From: an uncultured Methanomicrobiales archaeon
GTDB taxonomy: Archaea; Halobacteriota; Methanomicrobia; Methanomicrobiales; Methanospirillaceae
Reading direction: 5' to 3'
DNA: 64,000 nucleotides
Assembly (NCBI GenBank): GCA_903926075.1
Contig: CAIYHQ010000034.1
Coordinates: 1-64,000 of the forward strand
Part shown: positions 21,140-30,480 of the stretch, in pieces
How the letters are laid out: every line of letters begins with the position of its first letter
How positions within the stretch are numbered: the first letter of the stretch is position 1
Position numbers and translations under genes: made by a program
Notes under the pieces: generated by a model
The model's database searches: none
What the model was told of the DNA's origin: nothing
What the model saw: only the letters and a program-made list of their open reading frames with translations

Positions 21140-22561
21140 GTGAATATGATAATCGGACTTGAAGTGCACTGCCAACTTGATACAAAATCAAAGCTCTTCT
21201 GCGGCTGTTCAACGGACTACCGTGATGATGGTCCGAATACACACTCATGTCCAATCTGCAGCGGCCTTCCCGGATCACTACCCTCTATTAATAAAAAAGC
21301 TGTTGAATATGCAATCAGGGTAGCAAAATCTCTTAAGTGCGAAATATGCGAGGAATCTGAATTTTCAAGAAAAAATTATTTTTATCCTGATCTCCCGAAG
21401 GGTTTTCAGATTACTCAATATGATCATCCTCTTGCGCTAAAAGGTATATTAACAATTGATGATGATGAGGGACTGGAAAAAATAGTTCGTATTACACGAA
21501 TTCACCTGGAAGAAGACCCTGGAAGGCTCGTACATAAAGGTGGTGTTGACAGACCCAAGTATACACTTGTCGATTACAATAGGAGTGGAATTCCCTTAAT
21601 TGAAATTGTTACCGAGCCAGACCTTCGTTCTCCGCAGGAAGCCCGAAGATATCTCCAGAAGCTCAGGGCAACCCTTGAATACCTCTCTGTCTTTGACAGC
21701 GAAAAAGAAGGCTCTTTGCGTGTTGATGCGAATATCTCAATAGAAGGCAGTGAGAGAGTTGAAGTAAAAAATATCACATCCTACAAAGGGGTTGAGAAAG
21801 CACTAACATTTGAATACACACGACAGAAGAATGCACTCAGACGCGGTCAGAAAATCATCCGTGAAACACGCCATTTTGTTGAAGGCCGTGGAGTTACAAC
21901 TTCTTCACGAAGCAAGGAGATGGAACAGGATTACAGGTACTTCCCTGAACCAGACCTCCTTCCATTACGTGTAAAGGAATGGTCAGAGAAGATCTCGCTG
22001 CCTGAACTGCCTGATGCAAGGAGAGAGAGGTTTATTGAGCAATACTCATGTTCACCAATCCACGCAAAAACCCTCACTGGTGATCTGAAAGTAGCGGAGT
22101 TCTATGAGAAGGTTGCAAAGATAAATCCTGTCCTTTGCGCAACATGGGTAGCGGATACACTGCTAGGCGAACTATACTATCGAAATATGTCGGTTCAAGC
22201 TGTCCCGCATGAGCGTTTTATTGAACTTATTGCAATTCTTGACGCTGGAAAAATAACTGAAAAAAGTGCGGTTGAAGTGCTTCGGAATCTTCTTGACCAA
22301 ATAAAAGATAGTGGCATTTGCGAGAGTCCAAATGAATGTATAGTCCGGCTGAACCTAGGAAAAACAGGCGGAGATGCAATAACAAAGGCAGTCGGGGAAG
22401 TTATCAGTGAGCAAAAAACTGCTATAAAAGATCTTAAAAACGGAAAGAAAGGAGCAATGAATTTTCTAGTGGGACAGGTAATGAAGAAGATCAGAGGCAG
22501 AGGTGATCCTCAGGAGATCAATTTACTTCTTGAGCAGGCTCTATCCCCGGGGGATGAGTGA
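21140..22561 (+). CDS. gatB: Asp-tRNA(Asn)/Glu-tRNA(Gln) amidotransferase subunit B
   Basis: GatB binds the misacylated tRNA, activates the side chain with ATP and completes transamidation. The family start IIGLEVHCQL is at the N-terminus, followed by the zinc-binding CGCSTDY and CPICSGLPGSLP segments, and by KNYFYPDLPKGFQITQYDHP. The C-terminal YqeY-like tail ends near FLVGQVMKKIRG. I choose GTG at 21140, preceded by a seven-G run ribosome site (about 21126-21132), rather than ATG at 21119 inside gatA. ATG at 21146 is a further option. Length 473 residues, normal. Confidence 0.94.
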   Translation: MNMIIGLEVHCQLDTKSKLFCGCSTDYRDDGPNTHSCPICSGLPGSLPSINKKAVEYAIRVAKSLKCEICEESEFSRKNYFYPDLPKGFQITQYDHPLALKGILTIDDDEGLEKIVRITRIHLEEDPGRLVHKGGVDRPKYTLVDYNRSGIPLIEIVTEPDLRSPQEARRYLQKLRATLEYLSVFDSEKEGSLRVDANISIEGSERVEVKNITSYKGVEKALTFEYTRQKNALRRGQKIIRETRHFVEGRGVTTSSRSKEMEQDYRYFPEPDLLPLRVKEWSEKISLPELPDARRERFIEQYSCSPIHAKTLTGDLKVAEFYEKVAKINPVLCATWVADTLLGELYYRNMSVQAVPHERFIELIAILDAGKITEKSAVEVLRNLLDQIKDSGICESPNECIVRLNLGKTGGDAITKAVGEVISEQKTAIKDLKNGKKGAMNFLVGQVMKKIRGRGDPQEINLLLEQALSPGDE

Positions 22562-22567
22562 TAATTC

Positions 22568-25387
22568 ATGCATCTCATAATAGCCGAGAAAAATATTGCA
22601 GCACAGAGAATAGGGAAAATTCTCGCGGGTAATGAGAAGGTAGCCGCAAAAAAGGAGAATGGTATCTCTCTTTATCAGTTTAAAGACACTGTAACCATCG
22701 GGCTTAAAGGCCATGTTGTTGAAGTAGATTTCATAGAAGGTTACCGCAACTGGCGGAGCGAAGATAAGGGACCACGAACTCTCATAGACGCGGAAATTAT
22801 CAAAAGACCTATAGAAAAACGCATTATTGCCCTTGTTAGGAAACTTTCAAAAAATGCAGACCTTGTAACAATTGCCACTGATTTTGACACTGAGGGAGAG
22901 CTCATCGGCAAAGAGGCATATGAGATAGTCCGCTCCGCAAACGGGAAGGTGAAGGTTGACAGGGCACGTTTCAGTGCAATAACTCCTGTTGAGATTAAGA
23001 ATGCTTTTTCTGAAACTACTGAACTTGATTTCAGACTTGCCGGAGCCGGTGAAGCACGTCAGGTAATTGACCTGATATGGGGTGCTTCATTGACCCGGTT
23101 TATCAGCATAACTGCCCGACGTGGGAGCCATAATATTCTGTCTGTCGGCCGTGTTCAGAGTCCGACGCTTGCAATGATTGTGGACCGTGAAAAGGAAATA
23201 GAAGCATTTAACCCTGAAAAATATTGGGAACTTAACCTGCGTACTGAAAAGGCAGGTGAAGAGTTATGGGCACGACATGCTGAAGGCAGGTTTCTTGAGA
23301 AAAAAGCGGTTCTTCTCGCAGAGGAACGTACAAAGGAACCACTTAAAATCACGCTTGTGAAAGAAGGGACAAGGACGGACCGGGCACCCTCACCGTTTGA
23401 CACAACACAATTCATAGTTGCAGCATCACGATTGGGAATGAGTGCAGCAAGTGCAATGAGAGTAGCAGAAGACCTCTATATGAATGGTTACATCTCATAC
23501 CCGAGAACCGACAATACAGTGTACCCTGCATCTCTTGATATCGACTTGATCTTAAAAACCCTTGAAAAGGGACCGTTTGCTGCAGATGTACGGTGGGTAA
23601 GGCAAAACAAGAGGGATATACCAACCAGAGGTAAGAAACAAAGTACAGATCACCCACCTATTCACCCGTCTGGAATTGCTTCAAGAGAAGACCTTGGTGA
23701 TGAGGGCTGGAAGGTTTACGAACTTGTAGTACGCCGGTTCCTTGCAACCCTTTCACCTGATGCGGTCTGGCGAACCTTGAAAGTCAATATGGATGCAAAT
23801 AATGAACCTTACACAATGACAGGTTCCCAAGAGGAGAGTGCAGGTTGGAGAAAAGTTTACCCGTACAGCGAAGCGACTGAACATGTCCTGCCTCACTTTG
23901 TTGAAGGGGAAGTCCTCCCAATCAGGGAAGTAAAAGTGGAAGAGAAGGAGACTCAACCCCCTCCCAGGTATACACAAAGCAAACTTATCCAGAGAATGGA
24001 AGAACTGGGTCTTGGAACAAAAAGTACGAGGCATGAAGTCATAGCAAAGCTTATTTCAAGAAAATACGTTGTTGGAAATCCCTTAAAACCTACAAATGTT
24101 GGTATGGCTGTAACTGAGTCGCTTGAACGTCATGCTGACACAATTACAAAACCTGACATGACCCGGACTATTGAAGCACATATGCAGCAGATAAAAGGAG
24201 GTGAGCAAGAAAAGGAGGTTGTACTTGAAGAGTCCAGGGAGATGTTGCATAAAGTCTTTGACGAACTCGAATCACATAATGAGGAGATAGGAGAAGAAAT
24301 CAGGGATCGTACAATCGAAGAGATGCTGATTGGGCCATGTGTTGTCTGCGGCGCGGATCTGCGAGTCCGGACGTTGAGAAATATGAGCCAGTTTGTTGGA
24401 TGTTCAAGGTATCCTGACTGTAAATTCAATTTCAGCCTTCCTTCGGCAATGTGGGGGCATGCATTGAAGGCTGATGAAATATGCCCGATTCATGGACTAA
24501 ATCATATCAGACTCGTAAGAAAGGGAGCAAGGCCATGGGACCTCGGATGTCCGCTATGCCAGCACATTGCAGGGAACAAGGAGAGTATCGTTCTCATGCC
24601 TTCCATGACAGATGATCTACTCAAGAAACTTCATGATAACCATCTCTATTCGGTTTATGATATAGCACAGGATGAACCTGAGAGACTCTCAAAAATTCTA
24701 GGATTAAAATTATCAGATGCAAAGAAAATTATGAACGAGGCAGAAGCAGTACTTGCTGAACTCAGGCGCAGGTCAATTTGTAAAAAATTTGTTCGTTCGA
24801 TAATTTCGCCCAAACGTGGGAGAAGCCACGGTTCAGTGATTAAAGCCCTGGCACTTAAAAATATTAATGGGGTTCATGAGATAGCATCAGCTGGTTTTAA
24901 CGATTTTAATGGCTCCGGACTTAATGCCCAGGAGATAGAAAAACTACAAGTTGCCGCAAAAGAGATTGTAAATAAAGAGATCTTAAAAGAAGCAGGAATT
25001 CCTGCAATAAGCCAGAAAAAGTATGTGCTCGCGGGTATTGATGACCCCAATCTTTTTGGAAGACTGAATTCTGCATATATATCACTAAAATCCGGAGTGA
25101 AACCCGAAACCGTTTCGAAACATCAGGAAATGATCTGTTCAAGGCTGGGGATTATTCCGCCGCAGAAATATACCTCTAACAGACTTACAAAAGGAAAGGC
25201 AGAACTCCTCGGATTATCCGGTATAAAAGATTATATGATAGAACAACTTTATCGGAATGGAATAGTTGATGGTGAAAGTTTAAGTGAATCTGACCCGGAC
25301 GAAGTCTCCCGTCTGACAGGACTTCCAGTCGAAAAAGTTAAAAAAATTCAGAGATTAAAGCCGGTAAAAAATTTAAAAGTTACATAA
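22568..25387 (+). CDS. topA: DNA topoisomerase I (type IA) with C-terminal zinc and helix-hairpin-helix extension
   Basis: This type IA enzyme relaxes negative supercoils through a 5'-phosphotyrosine. The Toprim domain (opening LIIAEKNIAAQRIG, with ATDFDTEGE) and the active-site segment GYISYPRTDNT with catalytic Tyr are present. After the core (about residue 590) come a four-Cys finger CVVCG...CSRYPDC and a second Cys/His group CPIHG...CPLC. The last 280 residues contain several helix-hairpin-helix-like units (ILGLKLSDAKKIM, LTGLPVEKVKKI). At 939 residues it is longer than minimal archaeal TopA because of that tail. The gene starts six bases after gatB. Confidence 0.94.
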   Translation: MHLIIAEKNIAAQRIGKILAGNEKVAAKKENGISLYQFKDTVTIGLKGHVVEVDFIEGYRNWRSEDKGPRTLIDAEIIKRPIEKRIIALVRKLSKNADLVTIATDFDTEGELIGKEAYEIVRSANGKVKVDRARFSAITPVEIKNAFSETTELDFRLAGAGEARQVIDLIWGASLTRFISITARRGSHNILSVGRVQSPTLAMIVDREKEIEAFNPEKYWELNLRTEKAGEELWARHAEGRFLEKKAVLLAEERTKEPLKITLVKEGTRTDRAPSPFDTTQFIVAASRLGMSAASAMRVAEDLYMNGYISYPRTDNTVYPASLDIDLILKTLEKGPFAADVRWVRQNKRDIPTRGKKQSTDHPPIHPSGIASREDLGDEGWKVYELVVRRFLATLSPDAVWRTLKVNMDANNEPYTMTGSQEESAGWRKVYPYSEATEHVLPHFVEGEVLPIREVKVEEKETQPPPRYTQSKLIQRMEELGLGTKSTRHEVIAKLISRKYVVGNPLKPTNVGMAVTESLERHADTITKPDMTRTIEAHMQQIKGGEQEKEVVLEESREMLHKVFDELESHNEEIGEEIRDRTIEEMLIGPCVVCGADLRVRTLRNMSQFVGCSRYPDCKFNFSLPSAMWGHALKADEICPIHGLNHIRLVRKGARPWDLGCPLCQHIAGNKESIVLMPSMTDDLLKKLHDNHLYSVYDIAQDEPERLSKILGLKLSDAKKIMNEAEAVLAELRRRSICKKFVRSIISPKRGRSHGSVIKALALKNINGVHEIASAGFNDFNGSGLNAQEIEKLQVAAKEIVNKEILKEAGIPAISQKKYVLAGIDDPNLFGRLNSAYISLKSGVKPETVSKHQEMICSRLGIIPPQKYTSNRLTKGKAELLGLSGIKDYMIEQLYRNGIVDGESLSESDPDEVSRLTGLPVEKVKKIQRLKPVKNLKVT

Positions 25388-25405
25388 TTATGGAGCAAAT
25401 GGATA

Positions 25406-26095
25406 ATGAGTGATAAAGACTGGAAATACTGGGCACATGTGACGAAGCTTGACCCGGATAAGAAGATCACTGAAAAAGACTGTGAAATAATTGCAACAAG
25501 CGGCACTGATGCATTGATGTTGTCAGGTACCCTGAATGTAACGAAAGAGAATATGCTGCAACTCTTTAAACAGGTAAAATATTATGGTCTCCCTATTGTA
25601 ATTGAACCGGCTGGCCCTGAAGGAGTTATTTTTGAGGGAATCGATCACCTGTTTATACCGAGTGTTTTAAACTCAAATGATGTCAGATGGATTGTAGGAA
25701 AGCATAAAGAATGGCTCCTCCAGGAATCTGTTGAATGGGATAAAATAATCCCTGAAGCATACATTGTTTTAAATTCCGATTCATCTGTTGCAAAGGTCAC
25801 AAAGTCAACGTGTGACCTTACCCCTGCTGAAGTTGCATCCTATGCCGAAGTTGCGGACCGGTATTTCAAGTTCCCTATTGTATATATTGAGTATTCAGGT
25901 ACATTTGGCAGTCCGGCTCATGTAAAAGCTGCATCTGAGTCTATCACTAACTCTATTCTGTATTATGGTGGAGGAATCGACTCATCAGAAAAGGCAGAAA
26001 TTATGGCAAAATATGCCGATACCATTGTGGTCGGTAATGCAGTATATGAAAAAGGTGCTGAGGTTCTGAAAGCCACAGTCAAAGCAGTTTTGTGA
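25406..26095 (+). CDS. Geranylgeranylglyceryl phosphate synthase
   Basis: The enzyme joins sn-glycerol 1-phosphate to geranylgeranyl diphosphate, the first committed step of archaeal ether-lipid synthesis. The TIM-barrel signatures are present: WAHVTKLDPDK at the start, ATSGTDALMLSGT, IEPAGP, the YIEYSGTFGSP substrate-site loop, LYYGGGIDS and ADTIVVGNAVYE. The 229-residue length fits the family. The stop overlaps the GTG of the next frame. The PcrB relative (heptaprenyl glyceryl phosphate synthase) is the alternative, but in an archaeon the GGGP role is expected. Confidence 0.92.
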   Translation: MSDKDWKYWAHVTKLDPDKKITEKDCEIIATSGTDALMLSGTLNVTKENMLQLFKQVKYYGLPIVIEPAGPEGVIFEGIDHLFIPSVLNSNDVRWIVGKHKEWLLQESVEWDKIIPEAYIVLNSDSSVAKVTKSTCDLTPAEVASYAEVADRYFKFPIVYIEYSGTFGSPAHVKAASESITNSILYYGGGIDSSEKAEIMAKYADTIVVGNAVYEKGAEVLKATVKAVL

Positions 26096-26103
26096 TATAT
26101 GGA

Positions 26104-26880
26104 ATGCCAGATATAGAATTTGTCCTCGTTTCACCACTTTATGATGGAAATATTGGATTTTGTGCCAGGGTGTTGAAAAATTTCGGTTTTAAATCTCTAA
26201 CTCTCGTTAATCCCTGCCCTATAGGAGATGACGCATATGCGAGGGCATCACATGCAAGGGATATACTTGAAAATGCAACGATATGTTCCCTTGATGAAGT
26301 TTTTGACCGCTCATCTCTCGCAGTCGCAACGACAGGTACGGTATCACAAAGTGTATGTCATTCGATCAGAATGCCTTTTCATTCTCCCAGTGAACTACGT
26401 GATCGTGTTTCAAAGATTGACTGCAGAATTGCAATCCTTTTTGGGAGAGAGAACTGGGGGCTCAATAACGATGAAGTTGCCAGATGCGATATTATCTGCA
26501 CAATCCCGACTTCCGAAATATATCCAATTCTTAACCTGTCACATGCAGTAGGAATTATCTGTTACGAGTTAGCTAACCTCGAGAGGGGTGAATACAAAGT
26601 AGCCTCAAGAGAGGACATGGAATATCTGTACCGTCACTTTGATCAATATCTCACATTGATAAATCACCCGGACTATAAACGTGAGAACACACTCCTCCTT
26701 CTGCGCCGCATACTTGGTCGTGCAAGACTTACTACACGCGAAGCAAGTACGATACACGGCCTTTTGCGACGTTCGGAGTGGAATATTCTGGGTGATGCAT
26801 GGAACCGGGGGATGTATGATTCTACGCGAATAAGAAAATTTGAAAGTAAAGAAAGTAGCAGAGATGAGAATAGAGAATGA
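26104..26880 (+). CDS. SPOUT RNA methyltransferase, TrmJ-like
   Basis: This is a knotted SpoU-class methyltransferase resembling TrmJ, which 2'-O-methylates position 32 of tRNAs. Motifs are NIGFCARVLKNFG (motif 1), ILFGRENWGLNNDE (motif 2) and IPILNLSHAVGIICYE-type motif 3 (here PILNLSHAVGI). The C-terminal extension is helical and basic. ATG at 26104 is chosen because the family start is MPDIEFVLVSP; an upstream GTG at 26092 overlaps the previous stop. Substrate nucleotide is by homology only. Confidence 0.85.
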   Translation: MPDIEFVLVSPLYDGNIGFCARVLKNFGFKSLTLVNPCPIGDDAYARASHARDILENATICSLDEVFDRSSLAVATTGTVSQSVCHSIRMPFHSPSELRDRVSKIDCRIAILFGRENWGLNNDEVARCDIICTIPTSEIYPILNLSHAVGIICYELANLERGEYKVASREDMEYLYRHFDQYLTLINHPDYKRENTLLLLRRILGRARLTTREASTIHGLLRRSEWNILGDAWNRGMYDSTRIRKFESKESSRDENRE

Positions 26881-26886
26881 TATCTT

Positions 26887-27456
26887 ATGATCCTTGTTGA
26901 CTGGCAGATAAAAGACCGGATTAATCGCGGTTTTATTGAAGTAGATCCGTATGATGAGCATCTTATCCAACCAAATTCACTTGATATCAGGTTGGGGGAC
27001 CATTTCATCTGGTATGAACAAGGCGACGAAATAATAGACCCGTATAGCAATGTAAGTGTTAAATCAAATACCAGGGAGATAAAAGCAGACTCAATAGTCC
27101 TTGAACCTGGAAAATTCCTGCTTGCAGAAACTTACGAGGTTATCAGACTCCCGGATAATGTTGTCGCAAGTATCGAAGGGAAAAGCAGCATCGCACGCCT
27201 TGGTGTGGAACTGCACCAGACTGGTGGATGGATAGATGCAGGATTTCGGGGATCTATCACACTTGAAATGTGCAATGTAAACCAGCGACCTGTCCGTGTA
27301 TATGCGATGATGCCTATCGGCCAGATTGTCTTTTATACTACAGAAAGGGCAGAAAAGCCGTATAATCTGAAAGCAGATGCAAAATATATGGATCAGAGAC
27401 AAGCCACCTTATCGAAGTATCACGAAAATCCAAAGTCTGAATTGAAGGGTATATAG
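26887..27456 (+). CDS. dcd: dCTP deaminase
   Basis: The enzyme deaminates dCTP to dUTP for thymidylate synthesis. The trimeric dUTPase-fold motifs are clear: [20 protein letters not shown] (98-106), [13 protein letters not shown] and the catalytic Glu in ITLEMCN (E127). Some archaeal homologues are bifunctional deaminase-diphosphatases, and the sequence alone does not settle which this is. The length is 189 residues. The ATG lies six bases after trmJ, so the operon continues. Confidence 0.92.
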   Translation: MILVDWQIKDRINRGFIEVDPYDEHLIQPNSLDIRLGDHFIWYEQGDEIIDPYSNVSVKSNTREIKADSIVLEPGKFLLAETYEVIRLPDNVVASIEGKSSIARLGVELHQTGGWIDAGFRGSITLEMCNVNQRPVRVYAMMPIGQIVFYTTERAEKPYNLKADAKYMDQRQATLSKYHENPKSELKGI

Positions 27457-27507
27457 CAGATGAGTTTGAAACATTTGAGAGATTAGAAAGGTTTTTGAGG
27501 GTAAATA

Positions 27508-29340
27508 ATGCGAATTCTCCTTATACATGCAGATTCTATTGAATACGAAGTGAAAAAGAAGACAAAACTTGCTGAGGTGTGGGACAAAGAAAAAGATTCA
27601 TTTGATGAGGTTCTTGTTGCTTTTTGTGCAATGGAATCTCCGGATGAGGTGGATATCAACCGCATTATAAGCGGGGCTGTACTGGAGATTAAGGAAACTG
27701 CGGGAAAAGTCAAAACTGACCGTATTATGATTTACCCGTATGCTCACCTCTCAAGTGATCTGGCAAGTCCTGATATTGCAAAAGATGCCCTCGTTCTTCT
27801 TGAAAAGGAGCTAAAGGAGTGTGACTTTTTTGTAAAAAGGGCACCTTTTGGATATTACAAAGCATTCAGATTGTCATGCAAAGGTCATCCGCTCTCTGAA
27901 CTTTCGAAGTCCATTACGCTTGATGATGTCCCACTTAAGACTGAGAAAGGTCAGGTTACCCATACTTTTTTTGTAATGAAACCAGATGGGACCCGTGATG
28001 ACGTTGAAAACTATATGGATGATAGTGCATTTGGCTCTCTCTTAAAAAAAGAACTTAATGTCCCGGTTTCACCTGGAGGGGAACCGATCCATGTCTCAAT
28101 TATGCGGCAAAAAGAACTTGTAGACTACGAGCCGGTAAGTGATGTGGGTCATATGAGGTGGCTTCCGAAAGGAAAGCTTATCCGTGACCTCCTTGCAGAT
28201 TACGTCCTCCAAATTCTTCTCCCCTATGGAGCAACGCCCGTAGAAACACCTGTTATGTATGATCTGTCTGACAAAGCAATATTTGAGCATGCTGATAAGT
28301 TTGGTGAACGCCAGTACAGGTTTAAAAGTGGAAACAGGAGCATGATGCTCAGGTTTGCAGCATGTTTTGGTATGTTTTCAATAATGCGCGATATGCACAT
28401 CTCACCAAATACTCTTCCGATGAAGATGTACGAACTTTCTACCTATTCGTTTCGCCATGAGCAGAAAGGCGAGGTTATTGGGCTGAAACGTCTACGTGCT
28501 TTTACTATGCCGGATATGCACACTCTCTGTCTTGACATGAAGGAATCACTCAGCTGCTTTGAAGAACAACTTGAAATGGGATGGAAAACGGGACTAGATT
28601 TTGGAACTGCTCTTGTTGCAGTATTTCGAAGTACTGAGGATTTTTTCAGAGAAAATGAAGAGTGGGTAAAAAAATTAGTTGTAAAAGCCGGAGTCCCGGT
28701 GCTGATAGAAATATTAAGTGAGCGTGTCCATTACTGGATTGCAAAAATTGACCTCGCTGCCATCGACGGGCAGGGCAGACCAATTGAAAACCCTACGGTC
28801 CAGATAGATGTAGAAAGTGCCCGCCGTTTTGATATCAAGTACTATCGCGAAAATGGAGAGCCTGTTTTCCCGCCAATTCTGCACTGTTCTCCGACTGGCA
28901 GTGTCGAACGTGTTATCTGTGCGATACTGGAAAATTGCGGGACACTTCAGGTTCCTGTGCTTCCCACCTGGCTCTCTCCGGTCCAGGTCCGAATTGTCCC
29001 GGTGAGCGAACGTCATATTAATGAAGCTAAAACGGTTTGCAATTTAATTAATAACTCAAGGATACGTGCGGATCTTGACGATCGTGATGAGAGTATGGGG
29101 AAAAAGGTTCGTGATGCCGGGATGGACTGGATCCCATTTGTAGTAGTAATAGGAGACTCAGAAGTTGAGAATAATAATCTTACAGTGACAATAAGAGGAA
29201 AGTCAGCTCCAAACAAACCATATAAAGAAACTTTTACAGTTGAAAATTTAGTTGAATTAGTACAAAAAGAGATTGAGGGTAAACCGTTCCGACCACTTTA
29301 TACTCATGAGCTTCTCTCCAAAAAACCAAGGTATATCTGA
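27508..29340 (+). CDS. thrS: Threonyl-tRNA synthetase, archaeal type
   Basis: This class II synthetase charges tRNA-Thr. The N-terminal 140 residues (opening [15 protein letters not shown]) form the archaeal D-aminoacyl-tRNA-deacylase-like editing domain in place of the bacterial TGS/SAD module. The catalytic core has RFAACFG, the motif 2 region [21 protein letters not shown] and DMHTLC, giving the Cys-His-His zinc site, and motif 3 near [10 protein letters not shown]. The C-terminal anticodon domain starts with [26 protein letters not shown] ribosome site precedes the ATG. Length 610 residues, typical. Confidence 0.95.
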   Translation: MRILLIHADSIEYEVKKKTKLAEVWDKEKDSFDEVLVAFCAMESPDEVDINRIISGAVLEIKETAGKVKTDRIMIYPYAHLSSDLASPDIAKDALVLLEKELKECDFFVKRAPFGYYKAFRLSCKGHPLSELSKSITLDDVPLKTEKGQVTHTFFVMKPDGTRDDVENYMDDSAFGSLLKKELNVPVSPGGEPIHVSIMRQKELVDYEPVSDVGHMRWLPKGKLIRDLLADYVLQILLPYGATPVETPVMYDLSDKAIFEHADKFGERQYRFKSGNRSMMLRFAACFGMFSIMRDMHISPNTLPMKMYELSTYSFRHEQKGEVIGLKRLRAFTMPDMHTLCLDMKESLSCFEEQLEMGWKTGLDFGTALVAVFRSTEDFFRENEEWVKKLVVKAGVPVLIEILSERVHYWIAKIDLAAIDGQGRPIENPTVQIDVESARRFDIKYYRENGEPVFPPILHCSPTGSVERVICAILENCGTLQVPVLPTWLSPVQVRIVPVSERHINEAKTVCNLINNSRIRADLDDRDESMGKKVRDAGMDWIPFVVVIGDSEVENNNLTVTIRGKSAPNKPYKETFTVENLVELVQKEIEGKPFRPLYTHELLSKKPRYI

Positions 29341-29367
29341 AGGAATTAGAAATTTAACCTGGTAACA

Positions 29368-30303
29368 ATGATATCTGCACTTTTTATAGACGATGATAAA
29401 AATGATTTGTTTATTGTGCAGAACTACCTTGAGAAGAGAGGCGGAATAAAAGTCGCTACCGCAACCACTGCAAAGGATGCATTAAAAATTTTAAGGCATT
29501 ATCACTTCGATGCTGTAATTTGTGATTATCTTATGCCTGAGATGGACGGACTTGAATTTTTAAAAACAATCCGCTCATATGACCGGACAACCCCCATTAT
29601 AATTTACACTGGTAAGGGCCGACAGGAAGTAGTAATTGAAGCTCTTAACCATGGAGCCGATTACTATCTTGAGAAAGAGGGAATCGCTGAGTTCAGACTT
29701 GCCCAACTTCGATATATGCTTGAAGTTGCTGTTGCAAGGAGACGCGCAAGCGAAACCGATGCCATTGAAAGATCCGAAGCACAAGCACTTTTATTAAAAA
29801 TGCCTGTGATGCTATACACTTCAAAGATGCGGAGAAAAGGGATATTTGAGTTCGTGAGTGAGGGTTGCGGACCACTTACAGGATATAACAGTACTGATCT
29901 CTCTGGAGAACTTGGAATACCTTATCCCTGGCTGATTCATGATGATGACCGTCCCTTTGTACAGCAGTTGATTGACAAATCTCTTAACGAAAAAATTCCT
30001 TTTTCAGTCCGCTACAGAATAAGAACATTTATAGGGGAGGAAAGGTGGGTATATGAACATGGGTTTGGCCTTTATTCAGGAAATAGCGAACTTTCAGAAG
30101 TTGTAGGCATTATTACAGAGTCTGAAAATAATCATATGCTGCCAATTGAAAATCCAGAAAAAACTGATAACGGTATTGAAAATAAATTGATGGAATTATC
30201 CTCACATATATCTCTTGGAAGGGATCTTACCATGGACCCTAAAATAATTGAAATTTTTGACAAAATTGAGAATATCATAAACTCAATGAAAAATGAGGTT
30301 TAG
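29368..30303 (+). CDS. Receiver-PAS sensory protein without kinase
   Basis: The receiver domain (1-120) has the acidic cluster IDDD, phospho-acceptor D53 in CDYLMPEMDG and the YTGKGRQEV signature with EALNHGADYYLEK. A PAS fold follows (about 145-250; LTGY, HDDDRPF and the WVYEHGFGLY strand). The C-terminal 60 residues are helical. No HisKA, HATPase or DNA-binding domain is present, so output must be through protein contacts. It lies 27 bases after thrS but probably is not functionally linked. Confidence 0.82.
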   Translation: MISALFIDDDKNDLFIVQNYLEKRGGIKVATATTAKDALKILRHYHFDAVICDYLMPEMDGLEFLKTIRSYDRTTPIIIYTGKGRQEVVIEALNHGADYYLEKEGIAEFRLAQLRYMLEVAVARRRASETDAIERSEAQALLLKMPVMLYTSKMRRKGIFEFVSEGCGPLTGYNSTDLSGELGIPYPWLIHDDDRPFVQQLIDKSLNEKIPFSVRYRIRTFIGEERWVYEHGFGLYSGNSELSEVVGIITESENNHMLPIENPEKTDNGIENKLMELSSHISLGRDLTMDPKIIEIFDKIENIINSMKNEV

Positions 30304-30480
30304 TCTTTCTGGAAAGATCTGATATACAATTACCTTTTTTTCATAACCTGATAAATACCATCCATCTGATCTCTCCTTTTTTGTGGAAATAGACAGTAAA
30401 TGACCTGCTTCACCCAATGATCTTATAAACCCTGAAGATAATATTTCTCCAGTATTCAAAAATATCGTGATGATGGGACC
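30304..30480. other. Intergenic region before the surface-protein gene
   Basis: No gene is visible in these 177 bases. A T-run (about 30334-30340) could terminate the upstream receiver-PAS gene. An AT-rich stretch (TTATAAAC near 30422-30429) about 50 bases before the start is a candidate TATA box for the surface protein. Confidence 0.4.
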
